DNA from: Tessaracoccus sp. SD287
GTDB taxonomy: Bacteria > Actinomycetota > Actinomycetes > Propionibacteriales > Propionibacteriaceae
Length of the DNA: 64,000 bases
Direction: 5' to 3'
Assembly: GCF_017355265.1 (NCBI RefSeq)
Contig: NZ_JADIJQ010000011.1
Coordinates: 1-64,000, forward strand
Shown: positions 12,653-22,678 of the stretch, piece after piece
How the letters are laid out: the number at the start of each line of letters is the position of its first letter
Position numbering within the stretch: position 1 is the first letter of the stretch
Program-made: the position numbers and the translations under genes
Notes under the pieces: model-generated
Database searches by the model: none
The model's input: the letters and a program-made list of their open reading frames with translations, nothing else
Told to the model about the DNA's origin: nothing

Positions 12653-13471
12653 TCAGTCGATGTCGTCCAGGCCGTCGAGGCGTTCCATGTCGGCAGCCGA
12701 GATCTCGAAGTCGAGATCGACGTTCTCGGCGATCCGCGACGGGGTGGTGCTCTTGGGAAGGGGCAGGACGCCCTTCTGCAGCACGTAGCGGATGCACACC
12801 TGGGCCACCGTCCTGCCGTACTTCTCGGCAATGGAGGCAATCTCGGGACTGTCAAGGATTGCGCCGGTTGCCAGGGGTGAGTAGCCCTCGACCAGGATGT
12901 CGTGGTCGCGGCAGTAGGCCAGCGTCTGGTCCTGGGTGCGTCCGATGAAGAATGAGATCTGGTTGACCGCCGGCGTCAGCCGTGAAGCACGGGCGAGTTT
13001 CTGCAGGTCGTCGACCGAAAAGTTGGAGACGCCGATGGCGCGGGCGCTGCCGTCCTCGAAGAACTCCTCGAAGGCACGCCAGACCTCGGCATTGCCGGCG
13101 GCGCAGTCGGTGCCCATCGCCTCCCACGGCCAGGGGGCGTGGATGAGGTACAGGTCGACATGGTCGGTGCCCAGCGCGGCCAGACTCTGCTCGAAACTGG
13201 TGACGGCCGTGGCGTAGTCCTTGATCTCGGCCGGCAGCTTGGTGGTGATGAAGACCTCGTCGCGGGCCAACCCGCTGTCGGCGATGGCCCGGCCCACCGA
13301 GGCCTCATTGCCGTAGGCGCGGGCGGTGTCAATGTGCCGGTAGCCGGCGGCCAGTGCCGCGGTCACCGCGTCGTAGGTGGCGGGGCCATCAGGTACCTGC
13401 CAGGTGCCGAAGCCGATCGCGGGAATGGTGGCGCCGGTGGCCAGGGTGAAGGTCTGGTCGAGGACTGTCAT
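12653..13471 (-). CDS. Aldo/keto reductase
   Basis: A 272-residue NADPH-dependent TIM-barrel reductase of aldehydes and ketones. The catalytic Asp and Tyr are in HIDTARAYGNE (near 45-55), the Lys in TTKLP and the His in LYLIHAPWP; the cofactor-binding PLPKSTTPSRIAEN is near the C-terminus. This is the 2,5-diketo-gluconate reductase-like branch; the real substrate cannot be told. The ATG at 13471 has AGGAG 9 nt upstream. It follows msrA on the same strand with a 55-bp gap, and both may belong to a stress-response unit (inference). Confidence 0.93.
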   Translation of the reverse strand: MTVLDQTFTLATGATIPAIGFGTWQVPDGPATYDAVTAALAAGYRHIDTARAYGNEASVGRAIADSGLARDEVFITTKLPAEIKDYATAVTSFEQSLAALGTDHVDLYLIHAPWPWEAMGTDCAAGNAEVWRAFEEFFEDGSARAIGVSNFSVDDLQKLARASRLTPAVNQISFFIGRTQDQTLAYCRDHDILVEGYSPLATGAILDSPEIASIAEKYGRTVAQVCIRYVLQKGVLPLPKSTTPSRIAENVDLDFEISAADMERLDGLDDID

Positions 13472-13526
13472 GAGTGGGTACTCCTGGGGTCGTGGGTGGG
13501 CCAAGTGACGGCCCGGTGGCTGTGGG

Positions 13527-14186
13527 TCATTCACCCAGTTCGATGACGCCCACCTGGCAGCTGACACCGTTGGGGCCGTGGTTGCAGTACCCGCCCGGGT
13601 TCTCGTCCAGGTACTGCTGGTGGTAGTCCTCGGCCAGGTAGTAGGCGCCGGCCGTGCCCAGTTCGGTGGTGATCGGTCCGAAGCCTCGCTCGGTGAACCG
13701 GGGCTGCACCTCGGCGATGAAGGCGGCGGCCGTCGAGTTCTGTTCGGCGGTGGTGGTGTAGATCGCCGAGCGGTACTGGGTGCCGACGTCGTTGCCCTGC
13801 CGCGGGCCCTGGGTGGGGTCGTGGTTCTCGAAGAACGCCTGCAGCAGTTGGGTGAACGTGATCGTCCCGGGGTCGTAGACCACCTGGACGGTCTCGGCGT
13901 GGCCGGTCTGCGCCGAGCAGACCTCCTCATAGGTGGGGTTGGGCGTGAATCCGCCCATGTAGCCCACCGAGGTCAGCAGCACCCCGTCCAGTTGCCAGAA
14001 GATGCGCTCGGCGCCCCAGAAACAGCCCATGGCGAAGTAGACAGTCTCGGCCCCTTCAAAGGTCTTGTCGAGACGGTGGCCGAGCACCCGGTGGAAGAAG
14101 GGGGAGGTCAGCACCGGTGCCTCGCGTCCGGGCAGGGCATCGTCCGCGGTGACCATCGTCGTCTTGTTGGTCAGGAATCGCCACAT
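13527..14186 (-). CDS. msrA: Peptide-methionine (S)-S-oxide reductase
   Basis: A 219-residue MsrA that reduces the S-epimer of methionine sulfoxide in free or protein-bound methionine. The active-site motif GCFWGAE lies near residues 54-60, with GYMGG and YEEVCSAQTGHAE downstream. A C-terminal region NHGPNGVSCQVG contains a likely recycling cysteine. The protein has the longer N-terminal arm seen in many bacterial MsrA proteins. AAAGG sits 8 nt before the ATG at 14186. It is divergent from the GtrA gene across 89 bp. Confidence 0.97.
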   Translation of the reverse strand: MWRFLTNKTTMVTADDALPGREAPVLTSPFFHRVLGHRLDKTFEGAETVYFAMGCFWGAERIFWQLDGVLLTSVGYMGGFTPNPTYEEVCSAQTGHAETVQVVYDPGTITFTQLLQAFFENHDPTQGPRQGNDVGTQYRSAIYTTTAEQNSTAAAFIAEVQPRFTERGFGPITTELGTAGAYYLAEDYHQQYLDENPGGYCNHGPNGVSCQVGVIELGE

Positions 14187-14240
14187 GTGCGTGCCTTTCG
14201 TGAGCTGGTCTTCATCCTAGGACCGATCACCGTCCCGACG

Positions 14241-14269
14241 TTGGAGCGAGTTTGCGCTCGCTGCATAAT
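14241..14269 (+). promoter_or_regulatory. Leaderless promoter of the GtrA gene
   Basis: TTGGAG (14241-14246) and CATAAT (14264-14269) are separated by 17 bp, and the ATG at 14276 begins 7 bases after the -10 box, where transcription would start. An inverted repeat AGCGAG/CTCGCT (14245-14262) lies within the spacer and could be an operator. Confidence 0.55.
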
Positions 14270-14275
14270 GAAGCG

Positions 14276-14818
14276 ATGACAGCACAGACGCCTGGTCGCG
14301 CCGAACGAGGTTTCGCCGCGTTCGTGGGCGCCGTCCACCGGGTGCTGCCGGGAGTGCTGCGCCTCATTCCCCAGACCTTCATCGGCTTCGCCTTCATCAA
14401 CAGCTTCACCTTCGGCGTCGACCTGGTGCTGTTGTGGCTCACCCACGGGGTGCTGGGCATCGCGTACCCGCTGGCGGTCAGCGGCAGCTACGCGGCTGCC
14501 AGCGTGCTGGCCTTCTTCCTCAACAAGATCCTCAACTTCCGCGCCCATGGCAACACCGGCAGTCAGTCGGCCAAGTACCTGTTCGTGATCGTCAGCAACT
14601 ACGTCATCTGGATTCTGGGCTTCTCGTCGTTCCTCGAGTGGGCCGGTGTCCACTACCAGGTGGCACGCGTCACGGCGGCCTGCATCGAGGGTGCCTACAT
14701 CTACCTGCTGGCCCGGTTCTGGGTCTTCCGGCCCCGCGCCGAACGAGTCAGCGACTCGGGTCGTCGGGAAGCTGCCACTGAATCGGCGCCGCTCCAGCCT
14801 GCTCCAGAAGCTCATTGA
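14276..14818 (+). CDS. GtrA family membrane protein
   Basis: A 180-residue protein with four predicted membrane helices starting near residues 31, 62, 98 and 125, the GtrA/DPMS3 layout. Conserved features include FNxxxFxxD-like [24 protein letters not shown] between helices 2 and 3, and a C-terminal RFWVFRP. Family members help move polyprenyl-linked sugars across the membrane or assist a glycosyltransferase in cell-surface glycan synthesis. No partner glycosyltransferase is next to it. Its 3' end overlaps the converging ung gene by 71 bp. Confidence 0.88.
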   Translation: MTAQTPGRAERGFAAFVGAVHRVLPGVLRLIPQTFIGFAFINSFTFGVDLVLLWLTHGVLGIAYPLAVSGSYAAASVLAFFLNKILNFRAHGNTGSQSAKYLFVIVSNYVIWILGFSSFLEWAGVHYQVARVTAACIEGAYIYLLARFWVFRPRAERVSDSGRREAATESAPLQPAPEAH

Positions 14819-15440
14819 CCCGGCTGAAGGGCCGCGACCCGAAGAACCCCGTCCGCGCCGACAGCGGCGAGGGGTGCGGGCTGGCGATGAGGGGGACGTC
14901 GCCCAGCAGCGGCGCCAACGACTGGGCATCGCGGCCCCACAGCACCGCGACCAGCGGGCCGCCCCGCTCGACCAGCGCCTCGATCGCACGCTCGGTGACC
15001 TGTTCCCAGCCCTTGCCCCGATGGGAGCCGGTGGCGCCGGGACGCACCGTGAGCACCCTGTTGAGCAGCAGCACGCCCTGGTCGAACCAGCCGGACAGGT
15101 CGCCGTGGGGGCAGGGCTCGATGCCCAGGTCGGCGCGGAGTTCGACGTAGATGTTGACCAGGCTGCGCGGCAGCGGACGAACCCGCCGGTCCACGGAGAA
15201 GGCCAACCCGACCGGGTAGCCCGGCGTGGGGTAGGGGTCCTGGCCGACGACCAGCACCCGCACGTCGGCCAGGGGACGGGTGAAGGCGCGCAGCACGTGC
15301 TCACCGGCGGGCTGGTAGCCGCGGCCGGCGGCGACCTCCTCCCGCAGGAAGTCGCCCAGGCGTCGAATCACCGGCTCCACCGGGGCCAGTACCTCGGCCC
15401 AGTCGGGGGCCACCAGGTCGTGCAAGGGTGTCAAGGTCAC
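14748..15440 (-). CDS. ung: Uracil-DNA glycosylase, family 1
   Basis: A 230-residue base-excision repair enzyme that removes uracil from DNA. The catalytic water-activating motif [17 protein letters not shown] is near residues 65-81 and the DNA-intercalating loop [18 protein letters not shown] near 188-205. [12 protein letters not shown] is also family-typical. Its start is a GTG at 15440. The C-terminal 24 codons lie antisense over the end of the GtrA gene. Confidence 0.97.
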   Translation of the reverse strand: MTLTPLHDLVAPDWAEVLAPVEPVIRRLGDFLREEVAAGRGYQPAGEHVLRAFTRPLADVRVLVVGQDPYPTPGYPVGLAFSVDRRVRPLPRSLVNIYVELRADLGIEPCPHGDLSGWFDQGVLLLNRVLTVRPGATGSHRGKGWEQVTERAIEALVERGGPLVAVLWGRDAQSLAPLLGDVPLIASPHPSPLSARTGFFGSRPFSRVNELLEQAGAAPIQWQLPDDPSR

Positions 15441-15537
15441 CCGTCCAGTCTGCCGCAGTCGGGATCAGCCCCCGCTGAACCCTGAGAATGGCAACCAAGA
15501 CTGTCCAAGATCGGAAGTTCCGGTTTACATTTGTTCC

Positions 15538-16509
15538 ATGAGTGACAAACAGACCATCCTGGAAGACTTGGCCGCCGGCCGCATCGACATTGCCGAAGCC
15601 GGCCGCCGCCTGGACGCCCTGGCGTCGGGCGGCCCCGAGACCACCACCACCGTTGACGCTGATGCCGACGTGGTCGACGCCGAACCCGTCATCGAGGACG
15701 AGGGCAGCGTCGACGCCGGCCGTCCGCAGTACACCACCCACGCCCGGGAGGACTTCCGAGCCACCCGCCCGGCCCCTGAACCCGAGGCCGAATTCACGCC
15801 CGAGGACGACACGGTCATCGAGGAGCCGGAGGTCACCGCCCCCCGACCGGCCGGGTCCAAGGGGGTGGACAAGGTCACGGTACGCAGCGTGGGTCGACGG
15901 GTACGCATCATCGGTGACCCCACCGTGGCCACCCTGAGCGCCTCCGGGCCGCACGTGCTGCGCCGCACCGGCAGGACTCTTGAGGTGTCCAGCGACGGCG
16001 ACATCGGCCCCAACTTCGGCAGCTTCAGCATCATCCGTCCGCCCCGCAGCGTGGACGACCTGCGCACCATGGCCACCGGCAAGGAACTGCTGGTCAAGGT
16101 CAACCCGAACATTCCCGTCGACGTCGAGGTGACCGCCGGCAGCCTGCACACCTCGAAGGTGCCGGTGCTCGGCAAGGTGCGGGTCACTGCTGGCGGGGCC
16201 AGCCTCAATGACGTCATCGAGGTGGCCGACGCCCTGGTCCAGGCGGGCTCCGCCAGCGTGCGCGGCGACATCTCCCAGGGCCGCAGCCGCGTGCGCGTCG
16301 AGTCGGGCTCCCTGACCATCCACCTGGGTGCCAACGCTAATGTCACGGTGCGCGCCGAGACCCAGCTGGGTCGTGTCTCCTGGCCCGGCGAGCAGAGTGG
16401 TTCGGTCGACGAGTACGTGGTCGGCAACGGTTCGGCGCGCCTGGACATCGGTGTCGTCATGGGGCACGCCTCGGTCCGCGAGTCGGCCCCCGACGAGTCG
16501 GGGGATTGA
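15538..16509 (+). CDS. DUF4097-like beta-repeat protein with N-terminal helical hairpin
   Basis: A 323-residue protein of unknown role. Residues 6-27 (ILEDLAAGRIDIAEAGRRLD) form a short SHOCT-like helical hairpin; residues 35-105 are acidic and low in complexity; from about 110 the protein looks like repeated short beta strands as in DUF4097 (putative adhesin-like) proteins. There is no signal peptide or membrane segment, so it is probably cytoplasmic. TACATT (15526-15531) ends 6 nt before the ATG, suggesting a leaderless mRNA. The next gene starts 2 bp after the stop, giving a two-gene operon with the DUF2089 protein. Confidence 0.85.
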   Translation: MSDKQTILEDLAAGRIDIAEAGRRLDALASGGPETTTTVDADADVVDAEPVIEDEGSVDAGRPQYTTHAREDFRATRPAPEPEAEFTPEDDTVIEEPEVTAPRPAGSKGVDKVTVRSVGRRVRIIGDPTVATLSASGPHVLRRTGRTLEVSSDGDIGPNFGSFSIIRPPRSVDDLRTMATGKELLVKVNPNIPVDVEVTAGSLHTSKVPVLGKVRVTAGGASLNDVIEVADALVQAGSASVRGDISQGRSRVRVESGSLTIHLGANANVTVRAETQLGRVSWPGEQSGSVDEYVVGNGSARLDIGVVMGHASVRESAPDESGD

Positions 16510-16511
16510 TC

Positions 16512-16919
16512 ATGGGCCGCAAGCACGCCCAGCCGCGCCAGGACGAGGCGCACCGGGCGCCGTCCCAGTGCCCGGTCTGCGACGCGCAGTTGGCGATCCA
16601 CACCCTGGGATGCCACAGCTGTGGCACCGAGCTGGTCGGCGACTTCGCCCGGTGCGAATTCTGCGCCCTGTCCGACCCCGAGCTCGACCTGCTACGGGTC
16701 TTCCTCGCCTCGCGCGGCAACCTCAAGGAGGTCGAGAAGCACCTGGGGGTCTCCTACCCGACGGCCCGGCTGCGCCTGACCCAGTTGCTGGTCAGCCTGG
16801 GCCTGGGTGGTGACGTCACCGAGGAGGGGCCGCTCACCCGTGAGCAGGTGCTCAGCGAGATCGCCTCCGGGGCGCTGACCCCGGCCGAGGGCGCCCGGCT
16901 GCTCGCCGACCTGGGCTGA
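16512..16919 (+). CDS. DUF2089 domain-containing protein
   Basis: A 135-residue protein with an N-terminal zinc ribbon built from four CxxC-type knuckles (CPVCDAQ, CHSCG, CEFC), then a sigma-factor-like helix-turn-helix region (LRVFLASRGNLKEVEKHLGVSYPTA) and a C-terminal hairpin EIASGALTPAEGARLLADL. The domain order suggests a DNA- or RNA-polymerase-associated regulator. The C-terminal hairpin resembles the N-terminus of the DUF4097-like protein encoded 2 bp upstream, so the two products may pair through matching segments (inference). Confidence 0.88.
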   Translation: MGRKHAQPRQDEAHRAPSQCPVCDAQLAIHTLGCHSCGTELVGDFARCEFCALSDPELDLLRVFLASRGNLKEVEKHLGVSYPTARLRLTQLLVSLGLGGDVTEEGPLTREQVLSEIASGALTPAEGARLLADLG

Positions 16920-16934
16920 GCTTTGACCGCGGCA

Positions 16935-16977
16935 ACGAACAGCGCCCGCATCCTTCACGGATGCGGGCGCTGTTCGT
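16935..16977. terminator. Bidirectional terminator hairpin
   Basis: A perfect 19-bp stem (16935-16953 with 16959-16977) and a 5-nt loop lie between the converging DUF2089 and greA genes. It is one of the strongest hairpins in the window and can serve both strands. There is no long T-run, as is common in actinobacteria. Confidence 0.8.
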
Positions 16978-16993
16978 GTCTGCGAATGCGCGC

Positions 16994-17506
16994 CTATCCC
17001 TTGAAGGGTTCCACCGTGACGATGGTGAGGCTGATGGTCTTGCCGTTCGGGGCGACGTACTCGCTGGTCTGTCCGATCCGCCTGCCCATCACCGCCGACC
17101 CGATGGGCGATTGCGGGGAGTAGACCTGCAGTTCCTTGACCGAGTCGTCCAGGTCGAGCAGGTCCCGGCTGCCCAACAGGAAGGTCTCGGTGTCGTCCTC
17201 GTCCCCGAAGTAGGCGACGGTGACCAGTCGGCCGGGCGCCACCTCGTCGGCATCGGCGGGCGCGGAGCCCACCTTGGCCAGGGAGAGCTTCTGCTTCAGG
17301 ACGCGGATGCGGTCCTCCATCTGGCCCTGCTCCTCGCGGGCGGCGTGGTAGCCCGCGTTCTCGCTGAGGTCACCCTCTTCGCGGGCAGAGGCGATCTTGT
17401 GGGTGACCGCTTCACGGCCCGGACCCTCGAGGTGCGCCAGCTCTTCGGTGAGCTTGTCGTAGGCCTCTTGGGTGAGCCACACGGTGCTATCAGTGTTCAC
17501 AGACAT
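16994..17506 (-). CDS. greA: Transcription elongation factor GreA
   Basis: A 170-residue GreA. It rescues backtracked RNA polymerase by stimulating transcript cleavage in the secondary channel. The N-terminal coiled coil carries the acidic tip (AREEGDLSENAGYHAAREEQ), and the C-terminal FKBP-like domain includes SPQSPIGSAVMGRRIGQ. TAGGCT (17513-17518 on this strand) ends 6 nt before the ATG at 17506, so the message is probably leaderless. The greA - DUF4307 - mca order is conserved in actinobacteria. Confidence 0.97.
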   Translation of the reverse strand: MSVNTDSTVWLTQEAYDKLTEELAHLEGPGREAVTHKIASAREEGDLSENAGYHAAREEQGQMEDRIRVLKQKLSLAKVGSAPADADEVAPGRLVTVAYFGDEDDTETFLLGSRDLLDLDDSVKELQVYSPQSPIGSAVMGRRIGQTSEYVAPNGKTISLTIVTVEPFKG

Positions 17507-17579
17507 TTCACAAGCCTAGCCCGTGAGCCCAACATGAGCGCAAGGCCACGCCCGAACAGGGTCAGTTGGGGTGGTGGCC

Positions 17580-18005
17580 TCAGGCCAGCGAGCAACCGGC
17601 CAGCACCGCCGTGTGCGCCCTCAGGTAGGTCTTGAGGCTGGCGGCGATCTCGACGTCCTGCTGGTCGGACGGCGGCACCGCCACGTCGAGTTCGGCGACG
17701 GTCTCACCGTTGGGGGCCTGCGCCTGGACCGTGCAGGTGCCCGGCCTGGTGGGATCGGGGCGGTGCACCCGCAGGATGGTGTCGATGCGGGCGTCGTCGA
17801 TGACCTGGTAGCTGAACAGTTGACCGCTGATGCCGGGGGTCGCCTTGGACAGCCCCGCCCACACCGTCCAGCCGATCAGGCCCATCAGCAGCGCCAGCCC
17901 CACGACGGCCACGATCGTCCCCGAACCCCGGCGGGGGTAGCGTGCCGCAATGCGGGCGCGGTCGGCGTCGGTGCGCCCCGGATCGGTGATGTTCTGCTCA
18001 GCCAT
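17580..18005 (-). CDS. DUF4307 single-pass membrane protein
   Basis: A 141-residue protein with a cytoplasmic N-terminus (ARIAARYPRRGSG), one membrane helix at about residues 29-50 (TIVAVVGLALLMGLIGWTVW) and an extracytoplasmic beta-rich domain with two cysteines (GTCTVQAQ and AGCSLA). This is the DUF4307 pattern; such genes commonly sit divergent from mca, as here, with 75 bp between. The function is unknown; an envelope role is an inference. Confidence 0.88.
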   Translation of the reverse strand: MAEQNITDPGRTDADRARIAARYPRRGSGTIVAVVGLALLMGLIGWTVWAGLSKATPGISGQLFSYQVIDDARIDTILRVHRPDPTRPGTCTVQAQAPNGETVAELDVAVPPSDQQDVEIAASLKTYLRAHTAVLAGCSLA

Positions 18006-18080
18006 GGTCGGTCCAGCCTAATGGCTCAGGATGGGCGGACTTTCCCGGGGCGGGGGACCAACTGGTGCAGAATGAGGCGC

Positions 18081-18992
18081 ATGTCCGAATCCGGTCTTCG
18101 CCTGCTGCACGTCCACGCCCATCCCGACGACGAGTCGTCCAAGGGTGCCGCCTCCACGATCATGTACGTGGAACAAGGCGTCGAGGTGATGGTGGCCACC
18201 TGTACCGGCGGTGAGCGCGGCAGCGTCCTCAACCCGGCCATGGACCGGCCCGAAGTGTGGGCCGACATTGCCGCGATCCGTGCCCGCGAGATGGACCGTG
18301 CCCGCGAGATCCTGGGCATCCAGCAGGTCTGGTTGGGCTACGTCGACTCGGGTTTCCCCGAGGGGGACCCGTTGCCGCCGTTGCCCGAGGGCTGCTTCGG
18401 ACTGGTGGACCCGGTCGAGGCCGCCAAGCCGCTGGTGAAGGTGATTCGGGAGTTCAAGCCGCAGGTGATGACCACCTACGACGAGAACGGCGGCTACCCG
18501 CACCCCGACCACATCATGTGCCACAAGATCTCGGTCGAGGCCTACAAGCAGGCCGCCGACCCGTCGGTGCACCCCGAGCTCGGGGAGCCGTGGCAGGTCA
18601 GCAAGCTGTACTACCAGATGGGCTTCCACCGGCTGCGCTACGCGGCCCTGGACGCGGCCATGCACGAGGCCGGGATGGACTCGCCCTACGGGGAGCGGCT
18701 GGCCCAGTGGGAGGACCACAGCCACGAGCACCGGGTGACCACCAAGGTGGCATGCGGTGAGTACTTCGACCGGCGCGACCAGGCCCTGCTGGCCCACGAG
18801 ACCCAGATCGACCCGCACGGGCACTGGTTCGACGCACCCCTGGACGTCCAGCGGCGGGCCTGGCCGACCGAGGACTACGAACTGGTCGCCAGCACCGTCG
18901 AGACCGCCCAGCCCGAAACCGACCTTTTTGCCGGACTTCGTGGCGAGCGGGATCCCGCGCTGGCGGTAGCCTCGGACACATGGGTGATTTGA
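18081..18992 (+). CDS. mca: Mycothiol S-conjugate amidase
   Basis: A 303-residue PIG-L family zinc hydrolase. Mca cuts mycothiol S-conjugates of electrophiles or antibiotics into GlcN-inositol and an exported mercapturic acid. HVHAHPDDESSKGAA (residues 9-23) and GGYPHPDHIMCHK hold the metal ligands, and the Mca-specific YYQMGFHRLR and YGERLAQWEDH segments distinguish it from MshB. The ATG at 18081 is used; an in-frame ATG at 18072 adds three residues. The 3' end overlaps the small membrane protein gene by 13 bp. Confidence 0.95.
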   Translation: MSESGLRLLHVHAHPDDESSKGAASTIMYVEQGVEVMVATCTGGERGSVLNPAMDRPEVWADIAAIRAREMDRAREILGIQQVWLGYVDSGFPEGDPLPPLPEGCFGLVDPVEAAKPLVKVIREFKPQVMTTYDENGGYPHPDHIMCHKISVEAYKQAADPSVHPELGEPWQVSKLYYQMGFHRLRYAALDAAMHEAGMDSPYGERLAQWEDHSHEHRVTTKVACGEYFDRRDQALLAHETQIDPHGHWFDAPLDVQRRAWPTEDYELVASTVETAQPETDLFAGLRGERDPALAVASDTWVI

Positions 18993-19231
18993 ACGCGGGC
19001 GTCCTGACGCTGCTGGCCTTCCTGGCGCTGGCAGTCTTCGGGGTGATTGCCTTCTTCAGTTTGCGCAAGCATGTCCGGGGCATCCAGGCACCCCACAAGC
19101 CGGCCCTGCCCAAGGCTGGCGAGGAGTTCAACGACCCGCTCGAGGCCGGACGCAAGCCGGTCGCGCCGAAGCTGGACGTCCCCCCGGCCAGCGACGGCCT
19201 GCGCTCACCGAAGGCCTCCGGCAAGAGCTGA
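18980..19231 (+). CDS. Small single-pass membrane protein
   Basis: An 83-residue protein with one membrane helix at residues 8-28 (LTLLAFLALAVFGVIAFFSL), a basic patch right after it (RKHVRG) and a Pro/Lys-rich soluble tail. The function is unknown. Its place directly after mca matches the small membrane protein found there in other actinobacteria. The ATG lies inside mca, and TAGCCT (18967-18972) ends 7 nt before it, so it may also have its own leaderless transcript. Confidence 0.8.
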   Translation: MGDLNAGVLTLLAFLALAVFGVIAFFSLRKHVRGIQAPHKPALPKAGEEFNDPLEAGRKPVAPKLDVPPASDGLRSPKASGKS

Positions 19232-19313
19232 GGCGGCCCACAGGACTCCGCAGACTCCTGTGATTCCCATGGCTTGGTTGCGTGGTGGGTTTCCTGACAC
19301 ATCGTGAAAACGT

Positions 19314-19338
19314 GTTAAGTTTGTCTCGAAATCTTAAC
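19314..19338. promoter_or_regulatory. AT-rich palindrome upstream of fic
   Basis: GTTAAG and CTTAAC form a 25-bp inverted repeat with further TT/AA matches inward, 33 bp before the fic start. It lies in a patch much richer in A and T than its surroundings and looks like an operator or promoter element. No regulator is identified. Confidence 0.4.
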
Positions 19339-19370
19339 GCTTTGTGCGGACGAGTTGAAAGAGTTGACAC

Positions 19371-20453
19371 GTGTCCTGGAGTCCTGACGTCCCCTTCAAC
19401 GACCTACCACCGCTGCCGCCGACGGACCTCGACCTTGAGCCCAAAGCCGTTCTGAAGGCCACTATTGAAGCCCGGACGGCGCTGGCGACTCTCAGCCAGG
19501 CCGGACAGCTGCTTCCGAACCCCAACATTCTGATTCACGCTGTCCCCCTGCTCGAGGCGCAAGCCAGCTCCGAGATCGAGAACATCGTGACCACGGCAGA
19601 CGAGCTGTTCAAGCACGTCGACCTGGGTGGTGGCGACCATGCCACCAAGGAGGCGTTGCGCTACCGGGCCGCCCTCTTCGCCGGGGTCGAGTCAATCAGG
19701 GAGAGGCCGCTCACTGCGGCGACCGCTACCCGGATCTGCTCTGAACTGCAGGGTCGGGACATGGCAGTGCGTGCGGTGTCGGGCACGCGGATCGCGAATC
19801 CGAGCACGCGGAAGATCGTGTATGCGCCCCCTGAGGGGGCAGACCTCATCCGCGAGAAGCTCTCGGCATGGGAACGCTTTGTCCACGCCGAGGATGATCT
19901 TGACCCGTTGGTGCGGATGGCGGTGGCCCACTATCAGTTCGAGGCGATCCACCCGTTCCACGACGGTAACGGCCGCACTGGCCGCGTCATCAACATCCTC
20001 ATGCTGATTGAGGCCGGGCTGCTCCAGGATCCCATCCTTTACCTCTCACGCTCAATCATCGCCCGGAAGAACGACTACTACCGACTGCTACGAGCCGTGA
20101 CAGCCGAGGGTGCCTGGATTGAATGGGTCCTCTACATGCTTGACGTTGTCCGTGACTCTGCGGCGTCAACGACGCGCAAGATCGGAGCCATCCGCTCCTG
20201 TCAGGAGGACATCGCCGACCGAGCTCGCGCGGCCACTCCCGGGGGACGGGACGCACAGTTCCTGGCAGTCCTCTTCGAGCAGCCCTATTGCCGCATCAAC
20301 ACCGTCGCCGACCGCTGTGACGTCTCTCGTCAGACCGCGTCGTCCTGGTTGCACGCACTCGTCGGGGCGCGGCTCCTCCGCGATATCAAGGTCGGTAGGG
20401 AACTCCTTTTCGTCAACCACGAGTTCTTGGATGTACTGACGCGCCGCGATTGA
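19371..20453 (+). CDS. Fic family protein (protein adenylyltransferase)
   Basis: A 360-residue Fic protein that would transfer AMP from ATP to a target protein. The full active-site motif HPFHDGNGRTGR is present near residues 196-207. An N-terminal inhibitory helix SSEIEN (near 65-70) fits the class II arrangement, where the Glu blocks ATP binding and no separate antitoxin is needed. An N-terminal Fic_N-like region and a C-terminal winged-helix stretch (INTVADRCDVSRQTASSWLHAL) flank the core. It starts with GTG. It has no operon partner and is a likely insertion in the mca-DUF255 neighbourhood. Confidence 0.92.
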   Translation: MSWSPDVPFNDLPPLPPTDLDLEPKAVLKATIEARTALATLSQAGQLLPNPNILIHAVPLLEAQASSEIENIVTTADELFKHVDLGGGDHATKEALRYRAALFAGVESIRERPLTAATATRICSELQGRDMAVRAVSGTRIANPSTRKIVYAPPEGADLIREKLSAWERFVHAEDDLDPLVRMAVAHYQFEAIHPFHDGNGRTGRVINILMLIEAGLLQDPILYLSRSIIARKNDYYRLLRAVTAEGAWIEWVLYMLDVVRDSAASTTRKIGAIRSCQEDIADRARAATPGGRDAQFLAVLFEQPYCRINTVADRCDVSRQTASSWLHALVGARLLRDIKVGRELLFVNHEFLDVLTRRD

Positions 20454-20619
20454 GTGTGTTGCGTCCCAGTCGTCGCGGTGCTCAGATGAATGACGTCCGG
20501 GGGGCGGCAGCGGCGTCCTCTAGGCTGTGGGCGCGGGCACCAGCGGAATTTCGTCGCAAGCGGCCCGTGCATCACTCGGTTCAGAAGAACACATGTGCCA
20601 CTCGTCAGGAGTCATGCAA

Positions 20620-22668
<2,049 letters not shown>

Positions 22669-22678
22669 AGTCGGGGAC

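Noticed and set aside
16935-16977. Strong hairpin considered as an ncRNA gene
   Set aside because: It lies between two converging stops with a 5-nt loop, exactly as expected for a terminator.
19364-19369. TTGACA directly before the fic start as a -35 box
   Set aside because: It lies immediately upstream of the GTG, so it cannot drive this gene and there is no fitting -10 box for another.
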